Shown: positions 38,498 to 48,338 of the stretch, in pieces | Layout of the letters: each line of letters opens with the position of its first letter | Numbering within the stretch: the first letter of the stretch is position 1 | Origin: Candidatus Berkiella aquae | GTDB taxonomy: Bacteria > Pseudomonadota > Gammaproteobacteria > Berkiellales > Berkiellaceae | Direction of reading: 5' to 3' | Length of the DNA: 64,000 nt | Assembly (NCBI RefSeq): GCF_001431295.2 | Contig: NZ_LKAJ02000001.1 | Coordinates: forward strand, 3,100,001 to 3,164,000 | The notes under the pieces: model-generated | What the model was told of the DNA's origin: nothing | Database searches by the model: none | Seen by the model: only the letters and a program-made list of their open reading frames with translations | Made by a program: the position numbers and the translations under genes

Positions 38498-38818
38498 TTA
38501 AATTTGAGTAATTTCGACTTCTGTGAAATGTTGGCGATGCCCTTGTGTGCGACGATAAGTCTTACGACGGCGCATTTTAAAAATGCGGATTTTGTCGCCA
38601 CGACCATGCTGCACAATTTTTGCAATCACTTTACTGTTTGCGATATAGGGCGCGCCCAGCTCAATTTTTTCACCATTGGATTTAAGGAGAACATTGCTCA
38701 ATTCAACTGACTCACCAGGTTCGCCCTGCATAAGTTCTAATTTGCAACGTTGACCCACTTTGACGCGATGCTGTTTGCCCCCTGCAGCAATAATCGCGTA
38801 GCCACTCTGTGTACTCAC
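38498..38818 (-). CDS. rplU: 50S ribosomal protein L21
   Basis: A 106-residue ribosomal protein with the L21 features AAGGKQHRV at the start and FKMRRRKTYRRTQGHRQHFTEVEI at the end. The start is given as GTG 38818, since GGAG lies seven bases before it and the family begins just there; an ATG five codons upstream lacks a good Shine-Dalgarno. The gene is divergent from ispB. Confidence 0.95.
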   Translation of the reverse strand: MSTQSGYAIIAAGGKQHRVKVGQRCKLELMQGEPGESVELSNVLLKSNGEKIELGAPYIANSKVIAKIVQHGRGDKIRIFKMRRRKTYRRTQGHRQHFTEVEITQI

Positions 38819-39022
38819 ACTCTGCTCCCGCATAAATTCTTTGAATATATTGGTATGCCCATTTATCAGTAGGCAAGGGCAGCAATTTTACGTTAGAAAG
38901 ATACAAAGAAGCAAGCAACCCAACGGTTAAAAGCGAAAAGACCTATGCATTTAGTTGTGCCAGCGGATTTTCCATCGTATAGTCGCCCTAAATTTACATA
39001 GTTGATTTATAGCGCATAGCCT

Positions 39023-39991
39023 ATGCCACTCCAAGCAATCACAAAATTAGTGTCAGCTGATTTACTGTCAGTCAACGAAACCATTTTGCAATGTTTAGAA
39101 TCTCACGTTGAGGTAATTAACCAAATTGGTCATTACCTTATTAATAGTGGAGGCAAGCGCGTTAGACCTTTAGTTGTATTGCTTAGCGCCAAAGCTTGCC
39201 AGGCTAAAGGCACCAGTGCCATTTCAATGGCAGCTATTATTGAATTTATCCATACTGCAACCTTATTGCATGATGATGTAGTAGATGGTTCAAAACTGCG
39301 CCGCGGGCGCCCAACGGCCAATCATGTGTGGGATAATCCTACCGCGGTTTTGGTAGGCGATTTTTTATACTCCCGCGCTTTTCAAATGATGGTTTCTCTC
39401 AATAATATGACCTCCATGCGCATCTTAGCGGATGCAACCAATGTGATTGCGGAAGGTGAAGTTTTACAGCTTGCCCATCGTCATCAACCTGATGTGACGG
39501 AAGAACAATATAAAAGGGTGATCCACTTTAAAACCGCCAAGCTATTTGAAGCTGCGGCACAATTGGGCGGCGTGATGGCCAATCAATCTAACGATATTGT
39601 GAATGCACTAGCAGAATATGGCCTGCAATTAGGCATGGCTTTTCAATTAGCCGATGATGTTTTAGATTATCAAGCAACGAATCAGTCTTGGGGCAAAAAT
39701 ATTGGTAACGATCTTGCAGAAGGCAAGGCAACCTTACCACTGATTTACGCGATGAAATCAGCCCCCCATCAACAAGCCATGCAAATCCGCAAAGCGATTA
39801 TGCAAGGTAATTTAGCCGATTTAGAATTGATTCAAGAAGCGATTATTGCCACTGGCGCCATTGAATACACGCAAATTGTTGCCAAAGAAGCGATTCGAAA
39901 AGCCCAAGATGCTTTAGTCTGCATTCCACCTTCACCTTATCGTGAAGCCATGGCAAAATTAGCAACGTTTGCGATAGAGCGAGGCAATTGA
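39023..39991 (+). CDS. ispB: Octaprenyl/polyprenyl diphosphate synthase IspB
   Basis: A 322-residue trans-prenyltransferase that makes the quinone side chain. The first aspartate-rich motif is HDDVVDGSKLRRGRPT (about residues 84-99) and the second is QLADDVLDYQ (about 210-220). GGKRVRPL near residue 45 binds IPP. The product supports ubiquinone synthesis, for which coq7 is also encoded in this window. Divergent from rplU across about 200 bp. Confidence 0.95.
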   Translation: MPLQAITKLVSADLLSVNETILQCLESHVEVINQIGHYLINSGGKRVRPLVVLLSAKACQAKGTSAISMAAIIEFIHTATLLHDDVVDGSKLRRGRPTANHVWDNPTAVLVGDFLYSRAFQMMVSLNNMTSMRILADATNVIAEGEVLQLAHRHQPDVTEEQYKRVIHFKTAKLFEAAAQLGGVMANQSNDIVNALAEYGLQLGMAFQLADDVLDYQATNQSWGKNIGNDLAEGKATLPLIYAMKSAPHQQAMQIRKAIMQGNLADLELIQEAIIATGAIEYTQIVAKEAIRKAQDALVCIPPSPYREAMAKLATFAIERGN

Positions 39992-40013
39992 GGCCTACGC
40001 TGAAGGTAATTGG

Positions 40014-40046
40014 GGCAAGGCGACAAGCTCTCGAATAATAGGCGTG
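40014..40046. repeat. Truncated copy C of the palindromic repeat
   Basis: Positions 40014-40034 match the internal box of copy D (40101-40121) at 19 of 21 bases, followed by a diverged AGGCGTG. The flanking arms are lost, so this looks like a decayed copy next to an intact one. Confidence 0.6.
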
Positions 40047-40075
40047 TTGTTTATTTTTTATACAAGTTAAAATAT

Positions 40076-40206
40076 AAATGCTCAAAGCAGTTTGGCTTTA
40101 GGCAAGACGGCAAGCTCTCGACAAACAGGAGTGTACACAAAAGTACACGACTGTTGGGAGATGGGCACAGCCAACACCGCATAAAGCCAAAATGAGAAGA
40201 GCATTT
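40076..40206. repeat. Dispersed palindromic repeat, copy D
   Basis: A 131-bp imperfect palindrome with terminal arms AAATGCTC (40076-40083) and GAGCATTT (40199-40206), inner TTTGGCTTT/AAAGCCAAA arms and the central GGAGTGTAC...GTACACGAC box (40128-40150). The right end lies two bases before tRNA-Pro, so it may overlap that gene's promoter. Confidence 0.8.
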
Positions 40207-40208
40207 TT

Positions 40209-40285
40209 CGGGGTGTAGCTCAGCCTGGTAGAGCACTGCGTTCGGGACGCAGGGGTCGTAGGTTCAAATCCTGTCACCCCGACCA
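40209..40285 (+). tRNA. tRNA-Pro (anticodon CGG)
   Basis: A 77-base cloverleaf: acceptor CGGGGTG/CACCCCG, D arm with TAGCTCAGCCTGGTAGAGC, anticodon stem CTGCG/CGCAG around TTCGGGA giving CGG, T arm GGTTCAAATCC and an encoded ACCA end. It reads codon CCG. Confidence 0.97.
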
Positions 40286-40681
40286 GTCTTCGCCTTACTT
40301 CGTAAGGCTTCGCCTGGCGGGCCATTACTGTAAAGCAAACGAAAAGCTTATGCGCGCCAAAGCCTCTTGGTGAAGGCGGGCTTTTGCAATTCCCAATTTC
40401 TTACTATTGATTGCTCGGCCTAGGACCCGTCTTAGTTGCCGACAACCGTGTAAGGCTTCGCTTGGTGAGTGCATTCTCGCCTGCTCGTGTGTAGCTTCTA
40501 ACTTTTCTCGAAATAGGACTATCATTTTCTGCGCTTAGGCTGTACTATTCACCGTTGATTTCTAGCAAGCTAACCAAAGTGGCTTTATAACTCAGGTTAT
40601 TCTAGAAAAAAGGTGCTGATGGCTATGCTCCAAGCTGGTGATTAGCGACAATTTGGTACTTCAACCGGGGGAGATTTCACT
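40286..40681. other. Non-coding stretch with REP-like hairpins
   Basis: This 396-bp stretch after tRNA-Pro holds a REP-like hairpin (CCTTAC-ttc-GTAAGG at 40293-40307, inside GTCTTCGCC...CTTCGCCTGGC). Further GCTTCGC(C/T)TGG fragments occur near 40450-40465. A 66-codon minus-strand frame (40325-40525) has no recognisable domain and crosses these repeats, so it is not called. GGGGGAG just before 40682 serves the next gene. Confidence 0.45.
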
Positions 40682-41629
40682 GTGCCCTTAGTGATTCTGC
40701 TATTCGCTCTCTTTGCGAGCCTTTTTACCCTAAGCAAAACGGCATTAGAATTTTCTGAACCATTTTTTCTGATTGGTTCACGTATGACGTTAGCAGGTTT
40801 CTTGCTACTAGGACATCAATTTTTCTTTAATCGTAGCGCTTTTAAAATCAAGGTAGAGCATGTGCTACCTTTAGTCATGCTTGGCTTAGTGAGTATTTAT
40901 ATCACTAATATCGCTGAGATCTGGGGCATTCAGTATATGAGCTCCGCTAAAGCATGTCTTATCTATAGTTTATCACCCTTTATTGCAGCTTTATTTGCCT
41001 ATTGGATGCTGCATGAAAGATTATCTTGGAAAAAATGGTTTGGTTTATGTGTTGGTTTTGTCGGCCTCACTCCCATTTTATTTACCCATACCTCGTCAAG
41101 TGAACTTGCTAAAGATCTCTTGTTCATTTCCTGGGCAGAAGTTGCGCTGATTATCGCTGTTTTCGCTAGCGTGTATGGCTGGATCCTCTTGAAAAAAATT
41201 ATCAATGATTACCGCTTTACACCCATTATGGCAAATGGCGTCAGCATGCTGATTGGTGGCACACTTGCGTTAACCCATTCCTACTTAAGTGGCGAATCTT
41301 GGGCGCCAATCCCCGTTGTGGATGGTAAATTCTTCGCTTTTGCGGAATGTGCTTTATGGATGACGCTTATCTCTAATGTCATCTGTTACAACCTCTATGG
41401 CTTCTTGCTCAAACGATTCTCTGCAACCTTTATGGCATTAGCTGGTTTAATTACTCCTTTGTTTGCCTCACTTTTTGGTTGGTATTTCTTGAACGAAGTG
41501 ATCACTTGGCACTTCTTTGCGTCAATGATATTGTTCTCAATAGGTCTTGCCCTATTCTATCAAGAGGAACTTGCCAATAACCTCGCAGACAGCATCGACA
41601 ACCCAAAATCCATTGATGCAAGCCCCTAA
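40682..41629 (+). CDS. EamA/DMT family transporter
   Basis: A 315-residue drug/metabolite exporter-type protein with about ten hydrophobic helices in two five-helix EamA repeats. The end of each repeat is conserved (YSLSPFIAALFAYWMLHERLSWKKWFGLCVGFVGL and LITPLFASLFGWYFLNEVITWHFFASMILFSIGL). The substrate is unknown. The start is GTG 40682 with GGGGGAG about nine bases upstream. It overlaps the downstream PHP phosphatase by 14 bases. Confidence 0.85.
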   Translation: MPLVILLFALFASLFTLSKTALEFSEPFFLIGSRMTLAGFLLLGHQFFFNRSAFKIKVEHVLPLVMLGLVSIYITNIAEIWGIQYMSSAKACLIYSLSPFIAALFAYWMLHERLSWKKWFGLCVGFVGLTPILFTHTSSSELAKDLLFISWAEVALIIAVFASVYGWILLKKIINDYRFTPIMANGVSMLIGGTLALTHSYLSGESWAPIPVVDGKFFAFAECALWMTLISNVICYNLYGFLLKRFSATFMALAGLITPLFASLFGWYFLNEVITWHFFASMILFSIGLALFYQEELANNLADSIDNPKSIDASP

Positions 41630-42464
41630 TAAGGCTGATTGCCACTGTCATACGGTGTTCTCTGATGGCACCTTGACGCCAGTGGCATTGCTTACACTTG
41701 CTAAAGAAAAGCAATTAACTGGATTAAGCATCACCGATCATGACACGGTTGATGCTTACCCCATTGCCATCCCTTACGCAGCCGAGCTTGGCATTACGCT
41801 TGTTCCCGGAATTGAAATCTCCGCTCACTATCAAAATACCAGCATTCATGTGTTGGGCTATGCCTTTGATTTACAGGATGCAGGGCTACGTCGCTTGTGT
41901 GAACGATTACAGACCGATCGTGAAAGCCGTAATGAAAAAATCTTATTAAAACTTGCTAGATTAAACCTACCAATCAGCATGAGTGAAATCAAAACAGCCT
42001 TTCCAACCGGCACCATTGGTCGCCCTCATATTGCAAAGCTGATGGTGGAAAAAGGCTATGTCAAAACCATGCAAAAAGCTTTTCAACGCTATCTGGGAGA
42101 AAAGCAGCGTTGCTACGTCGGTGGCATGACCATTACCGTAGAACAGGCTATTACGACTATTCAAAATGCTGGCGGATTTGCGGTGCTAGCCCATCCCCAT
42201 TCTTTGCCAAACAAAATCTTAAGCGCACTCACGCAAATGCCTTTTGATGGGGTTGAAGTGTATTATGGACCCTTATCCGCAAAACAGGAATCTCCTATTT
42301 TATCCTTAGCGCTTCGTAAAAATTGGATGATAACCGGTGGCTCTGACTTTCATGGCGGGCAAAAATCCTATGCAAGCTTAGGAGCTTCTTTTACCCCTAG
42401 TGAGACTTTTGACCAATTTGTGGCAAGGACAAAATCTCATTTCCCTGCTTTGGCGTGTCTTTAA
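41616..42464 (+). CDS. PHP-domain nucleotide phosphatase (RNase AM/YciV-like)
   Basis: A 282-residue PHP phosphoesterase similar to E. coli YciV (RnmA, 5'-3' exonuclease and 3',5'-nucleotide bisphosphate phosphatase). Metal ligands are visible: HCHTVFSDG, TDHDTV, PGIEISAHY, HVLGY, FAVLAHPHS and GSDFHG. The ATG 41616 is chosen inside the previous gene; a TTG frame start 69 bases earlier adds only low-complexity residues. Its 3' end overlaps the opposing membrane protein gene by 68 bases. Confidence 0.85.
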   Translation: MQAPNKADCHCHTVFSDGTLTPVALLTLAKEKQLTGLSITDHDTVDAYPIAIPYAAELGITLVPGIEISAHYQNTSIHVLGYAFDLQDAGLRRLCERLQTDRESRNEKILLKLARLNLPISMSEIKTAFPTGTIGRPHIAKLMVEKGYVKTMQKAFQRYLGEKQRCYVGGMTITVEQAITTIQNAGGFAVLAHPHSLPNKILSALTQMPFDGVEVYYGPLSAKQESPILSLALRKNWMITGGSDFHGGQKSYASLGASFTPSETFDQFVARTKSHFPALACL

Positions 42465-43185
42465 GCAAATTATCGTAGTGAATAATCATTAGTGCGGGAT
42501 AGAAAGAGCTTAGCAATAAAATCAATATTGCTTTTGCATAAGGAATTTGCATTTCATCTAATGCCAACATGAGAAATGCTGCAATAATCCCAAATAGTAA
42601 AATGATTAATAAAGTATCAACCCAATGTTTTTTAACCAATTGATAGCTATTTTTGAGAGCTGATAATACTTTTTGGCGTTCAATGACAATCAATACGCCT
42701 GCTATAAAAAAATTAACAATCAAAACTAATGATAACAATGTCGCTAATAAAATAATGATATGCTGCATTGATAAAATATTCATTGTCCAAGCCATGGGTA
42801 TGAGCTTACTAAAATAAAGTAAACCCGCAAAGGCAAATAACACTAATAGTAATGGCAAAGAAATAACAATATAAGCAAGATAAATTGGGATGAATCGCTG
42901 ATAGCCTGATTTGAACATCACCGTAAAATCAATAGGATGCGACCTCAATCGCTGAAAAAGTCCATAGACAATCATACTAAAAAATAAAGTGGTGATTGCC
43001 ATATCTAAGAACAACGTTACAAAAAGCATGGCTGAAACTTGTGCTTGTTGCGGCAAAAAATATTCTAGTAACATTTGGCTTAACATCCATAGTAATAAAA
43101 CCGGCAATAAATCTAGAAACGATTTACCCCATAAAATAGATGCTCGACCCAATGTGTCAAAAAGAGATGGAAATGGTTTTGCCAT
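42397..43185 (-). CDS. Polytopic membrane protein, YciC-like
   Basis: A 262-residue protein with five to six hydrophobic segments between about residues 20 and 235, shaped like the YciC/UPF0259 or BPSS1780-type membrane proteins (opening tract with ALILWGKSFLDLLPVLLLW-like sequence; GVLIVIERQKVLSALKNSYQLVKKHW typical of that group). Function is unknown. The C-terminal 22 codons lie antisense to the PHP phosphatase. Confidence 0.6.
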   Translation of the reverse strand: MAKPFPSLFDTLGRASILWGKSFLDLLPVLLLWMLSQMLLEYFLPQQAQVSAMLFVTLFLDMAITTLFFSMIVYGLFQRLRSHPIDFTVMFKSGYQRFIPIYLAYIVISLPLLLVLFAFAGLLYFSKLIPMAWTMNILSMQHIIILLATLLSLVLIVNFFIAGVLIVIERQKVLSALKNSYQLVKKHWVDTLLIILLFGIIAAFLMLALDEMQIPYAKAILILLLSSFYPALMIIHYDNLLKDTPKQGNEILSLPQIGQKSH

Positions 43186-43257
43186 GTGATACTACTTACC
43201 TTTTTTGGCAATTATATCATCATGGCAACTAACTTTATATTGAATAAAATAACAGGT

Positions 43258-43521
43258 TTAGTTGAGCGAGTTTTTATACAACCTTTGCGTAATGGTGGTC
43301 TGCAAAAGCGCTGCATTGATCTCATTGTTATCATCTAAGCTGTTATAAATGGTTTGCAAAGTCTCTTTTAAAGCTAACCATGATCCACGTAGCACCGGAT
43401 TTTTGGCAAGCATTTGCATCATTTCTAAGCTATTTTGCGCAATTTCCTGTTCAGAAAGATCGCCGCCATTGCTCAGCATTTGTGTAAATTGTTGGATTAA
43501 TGGATTGGTTAGTTTACTCAT
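43258..43521 (-). CDS. Small hypothetical helical protein
   Basis: An 87-residue protein without signal peptide or membrane segment. It is predicted helical, rich in Gln, Met and Leu (QQFTQMLSNGG, NSLEMMQMLAKNP). I do not recognise it. Starts compete: ATG 43521, ATG 43524 or GTG 43533; the GGGG before the ATGs favours 43521. Isolated between the membrane protein and glutaminase genes. It could be a small structural or accessory protein. Confidence 0.5.
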   Translation of the reverse strand: MSKLTNPLIQQFTQMLSNGGDLSEQEIAQNSLEMMQMLAKNPVLRGSWLALKETLQTIYNSLDDNNEINAALLQTTITQRLYKNSLN

Positions 43522-43628
43522 CATTTTCCCCACAGCCTGTTTGCGATGGAGGGAGCATCTCTTAGTTGAGAATCATAAAGCTTGCGAATTACGATGACTT
43601 GCCAGAAGAAGTCGACAAAGGGTAAGGC

Positions 43629-44606
43629 CTATTCTTCAGGCGCGCGCATATACCCCCAAGGCGCGGCAAAATGCCAATCTAGTTCTTGAGAAACATGCGT
43701 CAAGATCTGCTGTGCACGCACACTTCCCCCTTTATCATTTAAACGAGGACTACAAATCGCTATTCCTCCTCGCCCCGTTGCTAAGGCCACAACCAAACCT
43801 GAAACACCGCTTTTAGCAGGCATACCTGTTTTTACTAAATTCATGCCTGATTCATCATACATTCCACACGTTGCCATGATGGCAACGACAGAATTGCTGG
43901 TGCGTTCGGAAATCACTCTGGTACCATCTGGCGCTAAGCCACCATTGGCTAGCAACATCGGTAGATAAACCGATGATTTAATATCGGCTTCATAAGAGCA
44001 TAAATAAAAATAGGTTTCTAAAGACTCTTCTACCGAAAGGCCTAGCTCATGTTTACTATTAAGCAAATAAGCAATTGAACGATTCCTATCTCCCGTTGCT
44101 CGCTCAGAAGCAAATACTTTGCCATTAACGCCTAAGATTTGTCCAAATAACCGAGCCGCCCAACCATCTAGCCATTGTGCGCGCTGCTGCGTATTACCAG
44201 GAATTCGGCTACACAACGCGATAGCACCGGCATTAACCATCGGATTAACAGGAATGGGACCATATCTATCGACTTGTGCAATCGAGGAAAAGGATTGACC
44301 TGAAGGTTCAACATGGATCCAAGAAAACATTTTCTCTTCACCATATTCTTCCATCAAGCCAATTAAAGAAATCAGTTTTGCAACACTTTGTAAGGTAAAA
44401 AGATGCTGTTGATGATCACCACTAAATAATTGGGTACCATCGACTAATTGAATGGCCGCAGATAATTGCTCGGGATCAACGTTGGCTAATTCGGGAATAT
44501 AATCGGCAGGCGCACCCTCTCTGTTTTGCTTTGCCGCTAGCACCGCTTCATCGAGTGTCTTTTGAATATATTCAAGATACCGTGCACGTTCCACGCGTTG
44601 GAACAC
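43629..44606 (-). CDS. glsA: Glutaminase GlsA
   Basis: A 325-residue serine-dependent glutaminase that hydrolyses glutamine to glutamate and ammonia. Beta-lactamase-like motifs are present: the S-x-x-K pair in QSVAKLI (about residue 72), the NPMVNAGAI segment (about 122), the RSIAYLL region and the GMPAKSGVSG loop (about 262). Length is slightly above E. coli YbaS. The start GTG 44606 has a weak Shine-Dalgarno and is uncertain. With the GadC-like antiporter at 3.8 kb it could help acid resistance or carbon use. Confidence 0.93.
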   Translation of the reverse strand: MFQRVERARYLEYIQKTLDEAVLAAKQNREGAPADYIPELANVDPEQLSAAIQLVDGTQLFSGDHQQHLFTLQSVAKLISLIGLMEEYGEEKMFSWIHVEPSGQSFSSIAQVDRYGPIPVNPMVNAGAIALCSRIPGNTQQRAQWLDGWAARLFGQILGVNGKVFASERATGDRNRSIAYLLNSKHELGLSVEESLETYFYLCSYEADIKSSVYLPMLLANGGLAPDGTRVISERTSNSVVAIMATCGMYDESGMNLVKTGMPAKSGVSGLVVALATGRGGIAICSPRLNDKGGSVRAQQILTHVSQELDWHFAAPWGYMRAPEE

Positions 44607-44746
44607 CTGTTCTGGATGTTAATTATTTAAATTTAGCCTATTTAATCAAAGCTCTCTACTCCGAAGATGGTATATACCCAGTTAATAGGAATGACTGCAC
44701 TGGCTTAAAAGGGAGTAATCTAGCTAGAGCCACTCTTCTGGGAATA

Positions 44747-45562
44747 CTATTTTGTAGATAAATATTGAACTAGCTCTGAGTTTGTTAACCCAGCATCGAT
44801 GGCCTTTTGAAAAAGCTCACTACGGTTTTTACATTTTAGTTTAACGCGAGCATTGTAAAGATGGGCAGAGGCAGTTTTAGGAGAAACCTCAAATATTTTA
44901 GCTATTTCAGCAGCTGTCTTACCCATTAAATAATAGCAAAGACAAAGTATTTCTTTTTTGGTTAGAAGATGCAGAATGTTATTCTCTTCTGTAAATTCTA
45001 TTGGCATTGAAAAATTGGCGACCAACATATCTATCATTTTATGATACGACGGTTCTTTTTCTGGCGTGCTTAGAAACTTAGTAGGAACTTCAATACGTGT
45101 TCTATAAGCCTCTTTGATTAAAGCTGCAGCTGCGACTCTAAAATGCTCAACAAATTTATTCAATAATTCCATATTGTTTAAATAAAATGTCACACCTGGA
45201 TTATCCTTGTCAGAAAAAGCAAAGGTATAGACTTCTTGCCCATTTTTATCAGGCAACGGAATAATCAGATTAATGGGTGAAAAAATATGAAAATCTTCTG
45301 CAATTTTGATAAAGCTATTTGAATGGACATCAGACCAAGAATAAATACCACTTTTCTTGAAAGTGCCTTGCATCGGTACATTTAATGACGTTCTAATAAC
45401 CCAATACGGTTTATTGGTATAGAACATATAGCCAGTATTATCCTTATAATAACAGCCCTGGAATAAAAGATGTAATCCATGGATTTTGTTTAATGGCTGT
45501 TGAATTCTGATAATTTCATTAACAGCTTTATCACAAATATGGCCAACGGGATACACTTGCAT
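44747..45562 (-). CDS. LuxR-family transcription regulator
   Basis: A 271-residue regulator. The N-terminal about 180 residues are an alpha/beta PAS- or autoinducer-type domain of a style common in Legionella relatives, without recognisable ligand residues. The C-terminal LuxR HTH (about 205-262: LTKKEILCLCYYLMGKTAAEIAKIFEVSPKTASAHLYNARVKL pattern) is clear. The ligand and targets are unknown. It overlaps nothing and lies four bases from ung. Confidence 0.85.
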   Translation of the reverse strand: MQVYPVGHICDKAVNEIIRIQQPLNKIHGLHLLFQGCYYKDNTGYMFYTNKPYWVIRTSLNVPMQGTFKKSGIYSWSDVHSNSFIKIAEDFHIFSPINLIIPLPDKNGQEVYTFAFSDKDNPGVTFYLNNMELLNKFVEHFRVAAAALIKEAYRTRIEVPTKFLSTPEKEPSYHKMIDMLVANFSMPIEFTEENNILHLLTKKEILCLCYYLMGKTAAEIAKIFEVSPKTASAHLYNARVKLKCKNRSELFQKAIDAGLTNSELVQYLSTK

Positions 45563-45565
45563 ATG

Positions 45566-46276
45566 CTACTCACAAAATTCTGCTATTTTTTCGCGCTGTG
45601 GTAATGACCAATCTATCGGCATTTGTCCTGTTTCAATTAAGAACTTATTAATTTTCGAAAATGGCCGACTGCCAAAAAAACCTCGATAAGCTGAAAGAGG
45701 CGAGGGATGGACTGAGCGAATCACCAAATGCTTACTTTCATCAATCACGCTGCCTTTACGCTGCGCATAGCTTCCCCAGAGCACGAAAGCAATAGGACGT
45801 GGTTGTTCATTCAAAATGGCGATAACTCTATCAGTGAAGGTTTCCCAGCCTTTCCCCTGATGGGAAGCCGCTTTACTCTGTTCAACGGTTAATACTGCAT
45901 TAAGTAACAGTATCCCTTGCTTTGCCCAAGGGATCAAACAGCCATGTTTAGGGATAGCGATTCCTAAATCAGCCTGCAGTTCTTGGTAAATGTTGACCAG
46001 CGAAGGCGGGATAGCAATTTCTGGTTTCACGGAAAAACACAAGCCATGCGCTTGCCCCACGCCATGATAAGGATCTTGGCCGATGATCACCACTTTGACT
46101 TGTGATAACGGCGTATAGTTAAACGCACTAAAAACCTCTTTACTATTTGGAAAGATTGTTTTTTTAGCATCTTTTTCTTTACGCAAAAACTGCTTCAAGG
46201 ACTGCATATAAGGCGCTTCAAATTCGCTTTCTAAAACTGCTAACCAAGAGCTTTCCATACAAGGTGAGTTAGTCAT
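45566..46276 (-). CDS. ung: Uracil-DNA glycosylase
   Basis: A 236-residue family 1 uracil-DNA glycosylase that starts base excision repair. The water-activating loop GQDPYHG, the uracil-pocket sequence [16 protein letters not shown] and the [16 protein letters not shown]-insertion loop are all present. The long frame upstream (to 46438) reads into the patatin gene, so ATG 46276 is used as start; a second ATG six codons later is possible. Confidence 0.95.
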   Translation of the reverse strand: MTNSPCMESSWLAVLESEFEAPYMQSLKQFLRKEKDAKKTIFPNSKEVFSAFNYTPLSQVKVVIIGQDPYHGVGQAHGLCFSVKPEIAIPPSLVNIYQELQADLGIAIPKHGCLIPWAKQGILLLNAVLTVEQSKAASHQGKGWETFTDRVIAILNEQPRPIAFVLWGSYAQRKGSVIDESKHLVIRSVHPSPLSAYRGFFGSRPFSKINKFLIETGQMPIDWSLPQREKIAEFCE

Positions 46277-46292
46277 ACTAAATATATACCTA

Positions 46293-47537
46293 TCATCGAG
46301 GACGAAATCGACGGCTACACTTAGGCTCAATCGTTTTTTCGACGCGTGCCTGGATAGACCGATACCGCAACGCCAGGGATGATAACATTTTTGGTGCAGG
46401 TTGAAACGTTTTTGATTTTTTAAGCCTGTACCTTGCAAAACGCCTTACCCCAATACGGCCTGCTTCATCTAATGCGGCTTGTTCTTGTGATGTTGCATTA
46501 AAATTCAAAGGATTATGATTGACTGTAATGGGCACGGTGCGATCTTTTACGGTTGCCGCCATGCAAAGCGGATCTTGGGTAAAAAGTAATGTAATTAAAC
46601 CTCGCAAATAATGCCAAAACGTCAGCAATGGATTCTGATAAGACGAAGGTGAGATCCCATGGTTATTGATAATAATAAAACCCAATTGTTCTTTGCTGGT
46701 TATAGAAGCCAAGCTGCCCACACCAAATGGAAAATTATTCGCCAACCCACCATCACTATGTGCCTCTAACTTGCCATGTTTGTTGGGGATCCATTGCGGA
46801 GGAAAAACTAATGGAATGCTACAAGCAAGCCCAACTATTTTTGCGACTTTTTCATGTGGCGTTGTTACATGTGAAAAAATAGCCGCTCTTTGTTTTGAAA
46901 CATTGGCAGTAATAATCCGAAATTCCTTGCGATAACCTGCCTGATATAATTGTAAAAAAGTAGGATCGTCTAATCCTGTTTCCCGTTTGATTAATTGCCT
47001 GAAATAATGAGGCATTGACTCACCTTGACACCATCCCCAACGCGTGAAGAAATTGATAAATGAATACCAACTCCAATCTTGAAACGTATCCGTTGGCATA
47101 TCATTTAATATTTGTTTCATGCGTTTTGCTGGAATGCCAAGCGCAATCGCTAATCCAACAATCGTACCGACCGATGATGCACAAACTACTTTTAATTTAT
47201 TTAAATCTAAACCAAATTCTGTCGCTTCCGCGATAGCACTTGGGTATGCTCTTCCACCTCCACCGCCTCCTGCGATGAAAATTTCAGTGACATCGTTTAA
47301 TAGATACCGTAATTCACCAACCGGTTTAGGTAATGCCCCTTCTTGATGTTCATCTTGATATTCCCATTCATTACTTAAAAACTCTCTCTCGCGCGGTGTC
47401 GGCGAAATACGTTGCTTTTCTTTATTCGCGCGAGCTCTTGCGATAAGAAAAGCGGTTGAACGAGAATGAGGATTAGCAGGAGTTGATTTGATACGTGCTG
47501 TGAATAAAGCAATTGGAGCCTTTTTAACTTCTGTCAT
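46293..47537 (-). CDS. Patatin-like phospholipase
   Basis: A 414-residue acyl hydrolase of the patatin family. The oxyanion region is a six-glycine run ending in R ([11 protein letters not shown], about residue 91), the nucleophile elbow is ASSVG (GxSxG with the first Gly replaced by Ala, about residue 120) and the dyad aspartate lies in SDGG (about 275). A basic, disordered N-terminus of about 65 residues and a basic C-terminus frame the domain. Family members in intracellular bacteria are often effectors (for example VipD); no signal peptide is seen. Phospholipase A activity is inferred. Confidence 0.85.
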   Translation of the reverse strand: MTEVKKAPIALFTARIKSTPANPHSRSTAFLIARARANKEKQRISPTPREREFLSNEWEYQDEHQEGALPKPVGELRYLLNDVTEIFIAGGGGGGRAYPSAIAEATEFGLDLNKLKVVCASSVGTIVGLAIALGIPAKRMKQILNDMPTDTFQDWSWYSFINFFTRWGWCQGESMPHYFRQLIKRETGLDDPTFLQLYQAGYRKEFRIITANVSKQRAAIFSHVTTPHEKVAKIVGLACSIPLVFPPQWIPNKHGKLEAHSDGGLANNFPFGVGSLASITSKEQLGFIIINNHGISPSSYQNPLLTFWHYLRGLITLLFTQDPLCMAATVKDRTVPITVNHNPLNFNATSQEQAALDEAGRIGVRRFARYRLKKSKTFQPAPKMLSSLALRYRSIQARVEKTIEPKCSRRFRPR

Positions 47538-47666
47538 GAAAACCCCCTTATTTCCTTGACATATTTACTGCAAGTTGCATTACGGCGCTTTCAACATAAA
47601 CTAGCGACGCGCCTTGCTTTAAGTATAATGATTGATTGATAAAAATGTGAAAACAAAGGGCCATTA

Positions 47667-48338
47667 ATGCTTATTTCGCCTCCTAGTTCTGAAAAAGAAT
47701 TACTCGAGCGGGCCTTTGCTTTAGCAGGAAAAACCCTGGGCGACCTTTCAAGAGAATGGAACCAAACTCTGCCAGATTCACTAGTGTATGCCAAGGGGTG
47801 GATTGGTCAATTACTCGAAAAAGCGTTAGGTGCACAAGCTGGCAGCCTCGATCAGCCCGATTTTATTGATTTAGGTATTGAACTAAAGACGCTGCCTATT
47901 ACAGAAAATGGGCATCCTTGTGAATCCACTTTTCTTTGCAGTGTGACACTGCCCAATCATGAACGTGATTTCTACCAATCCAGAGCATGGCACAAGCTTG
48001 CCCGTATATTATGGATCCCCGTATTGATGTTACCCGATCGCAGCATACCGCAAAGGCGGATTGGCACACCACTGTTATGGTCACCCTCTGAACACTTAGC
48101 AGCAACGTTGCAACAAGATTGGGAAGAAATCATAGAGCTTATAACACTGGGACATTTTGACCAACTTGATGCCCATAAGGGACAATATTTACAAATTCGC
48201 CCCAAAGCCGCCAATTCAAAAACGCTAATCAAAGTGGTTAACCATACCGGGGAAACGATTTCTATTGTGCCCAAAGGATTTTATTTACGCGTTGAATTGA
48301 CCAAAACGATTATTCACGAAAATTATATCATTATTTAA
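47667..48338 (+). CDS. mutH: DNA mismatch repair endonuclease MutH
   Basis: A 223-residue endonuclease that nicks the unmethylated strand at hemimethylated GATC during MutLS repair. The catalytic D-x(n)-E-x-K set is visible in DFIDLGIELKTLP, with the KGWIGQLLEKALGAQAGSLDQPDF segment before it. MutH implies a Dam methylase elsewhere. ATG start without a clear Shine-Dalgarno (AAAGGG some 10 bases upstream). It ends eight bases into the convergent DUF3025 gene. Confidence 0.93.
   Translation: MLISPPSSEKELLERAFALAGKTLGDLSREWNQTLPDSLVYAKGWIGQLLEKALGAQAGSLDQPDFIDLGIELKTLPITENGHPCESTFLCSVTLPNHERDFYQSRAWHKLARILWIPVLMLPDRSIPQRRIGTPLLWSPSEHLAATLQQDWEEIIELITLGHFDQLDAHKGQYLQIRPKAANSKTLIKVVNHTGETISIVPKGFYLRVELTKTIIHENYIII

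Noticed and set aside
40325-40525. 66-codon minus-strand frame after tRNA-Pro
   Set aside because: Crosses REP-like fragments, no family resemblance and no supporting start signal.
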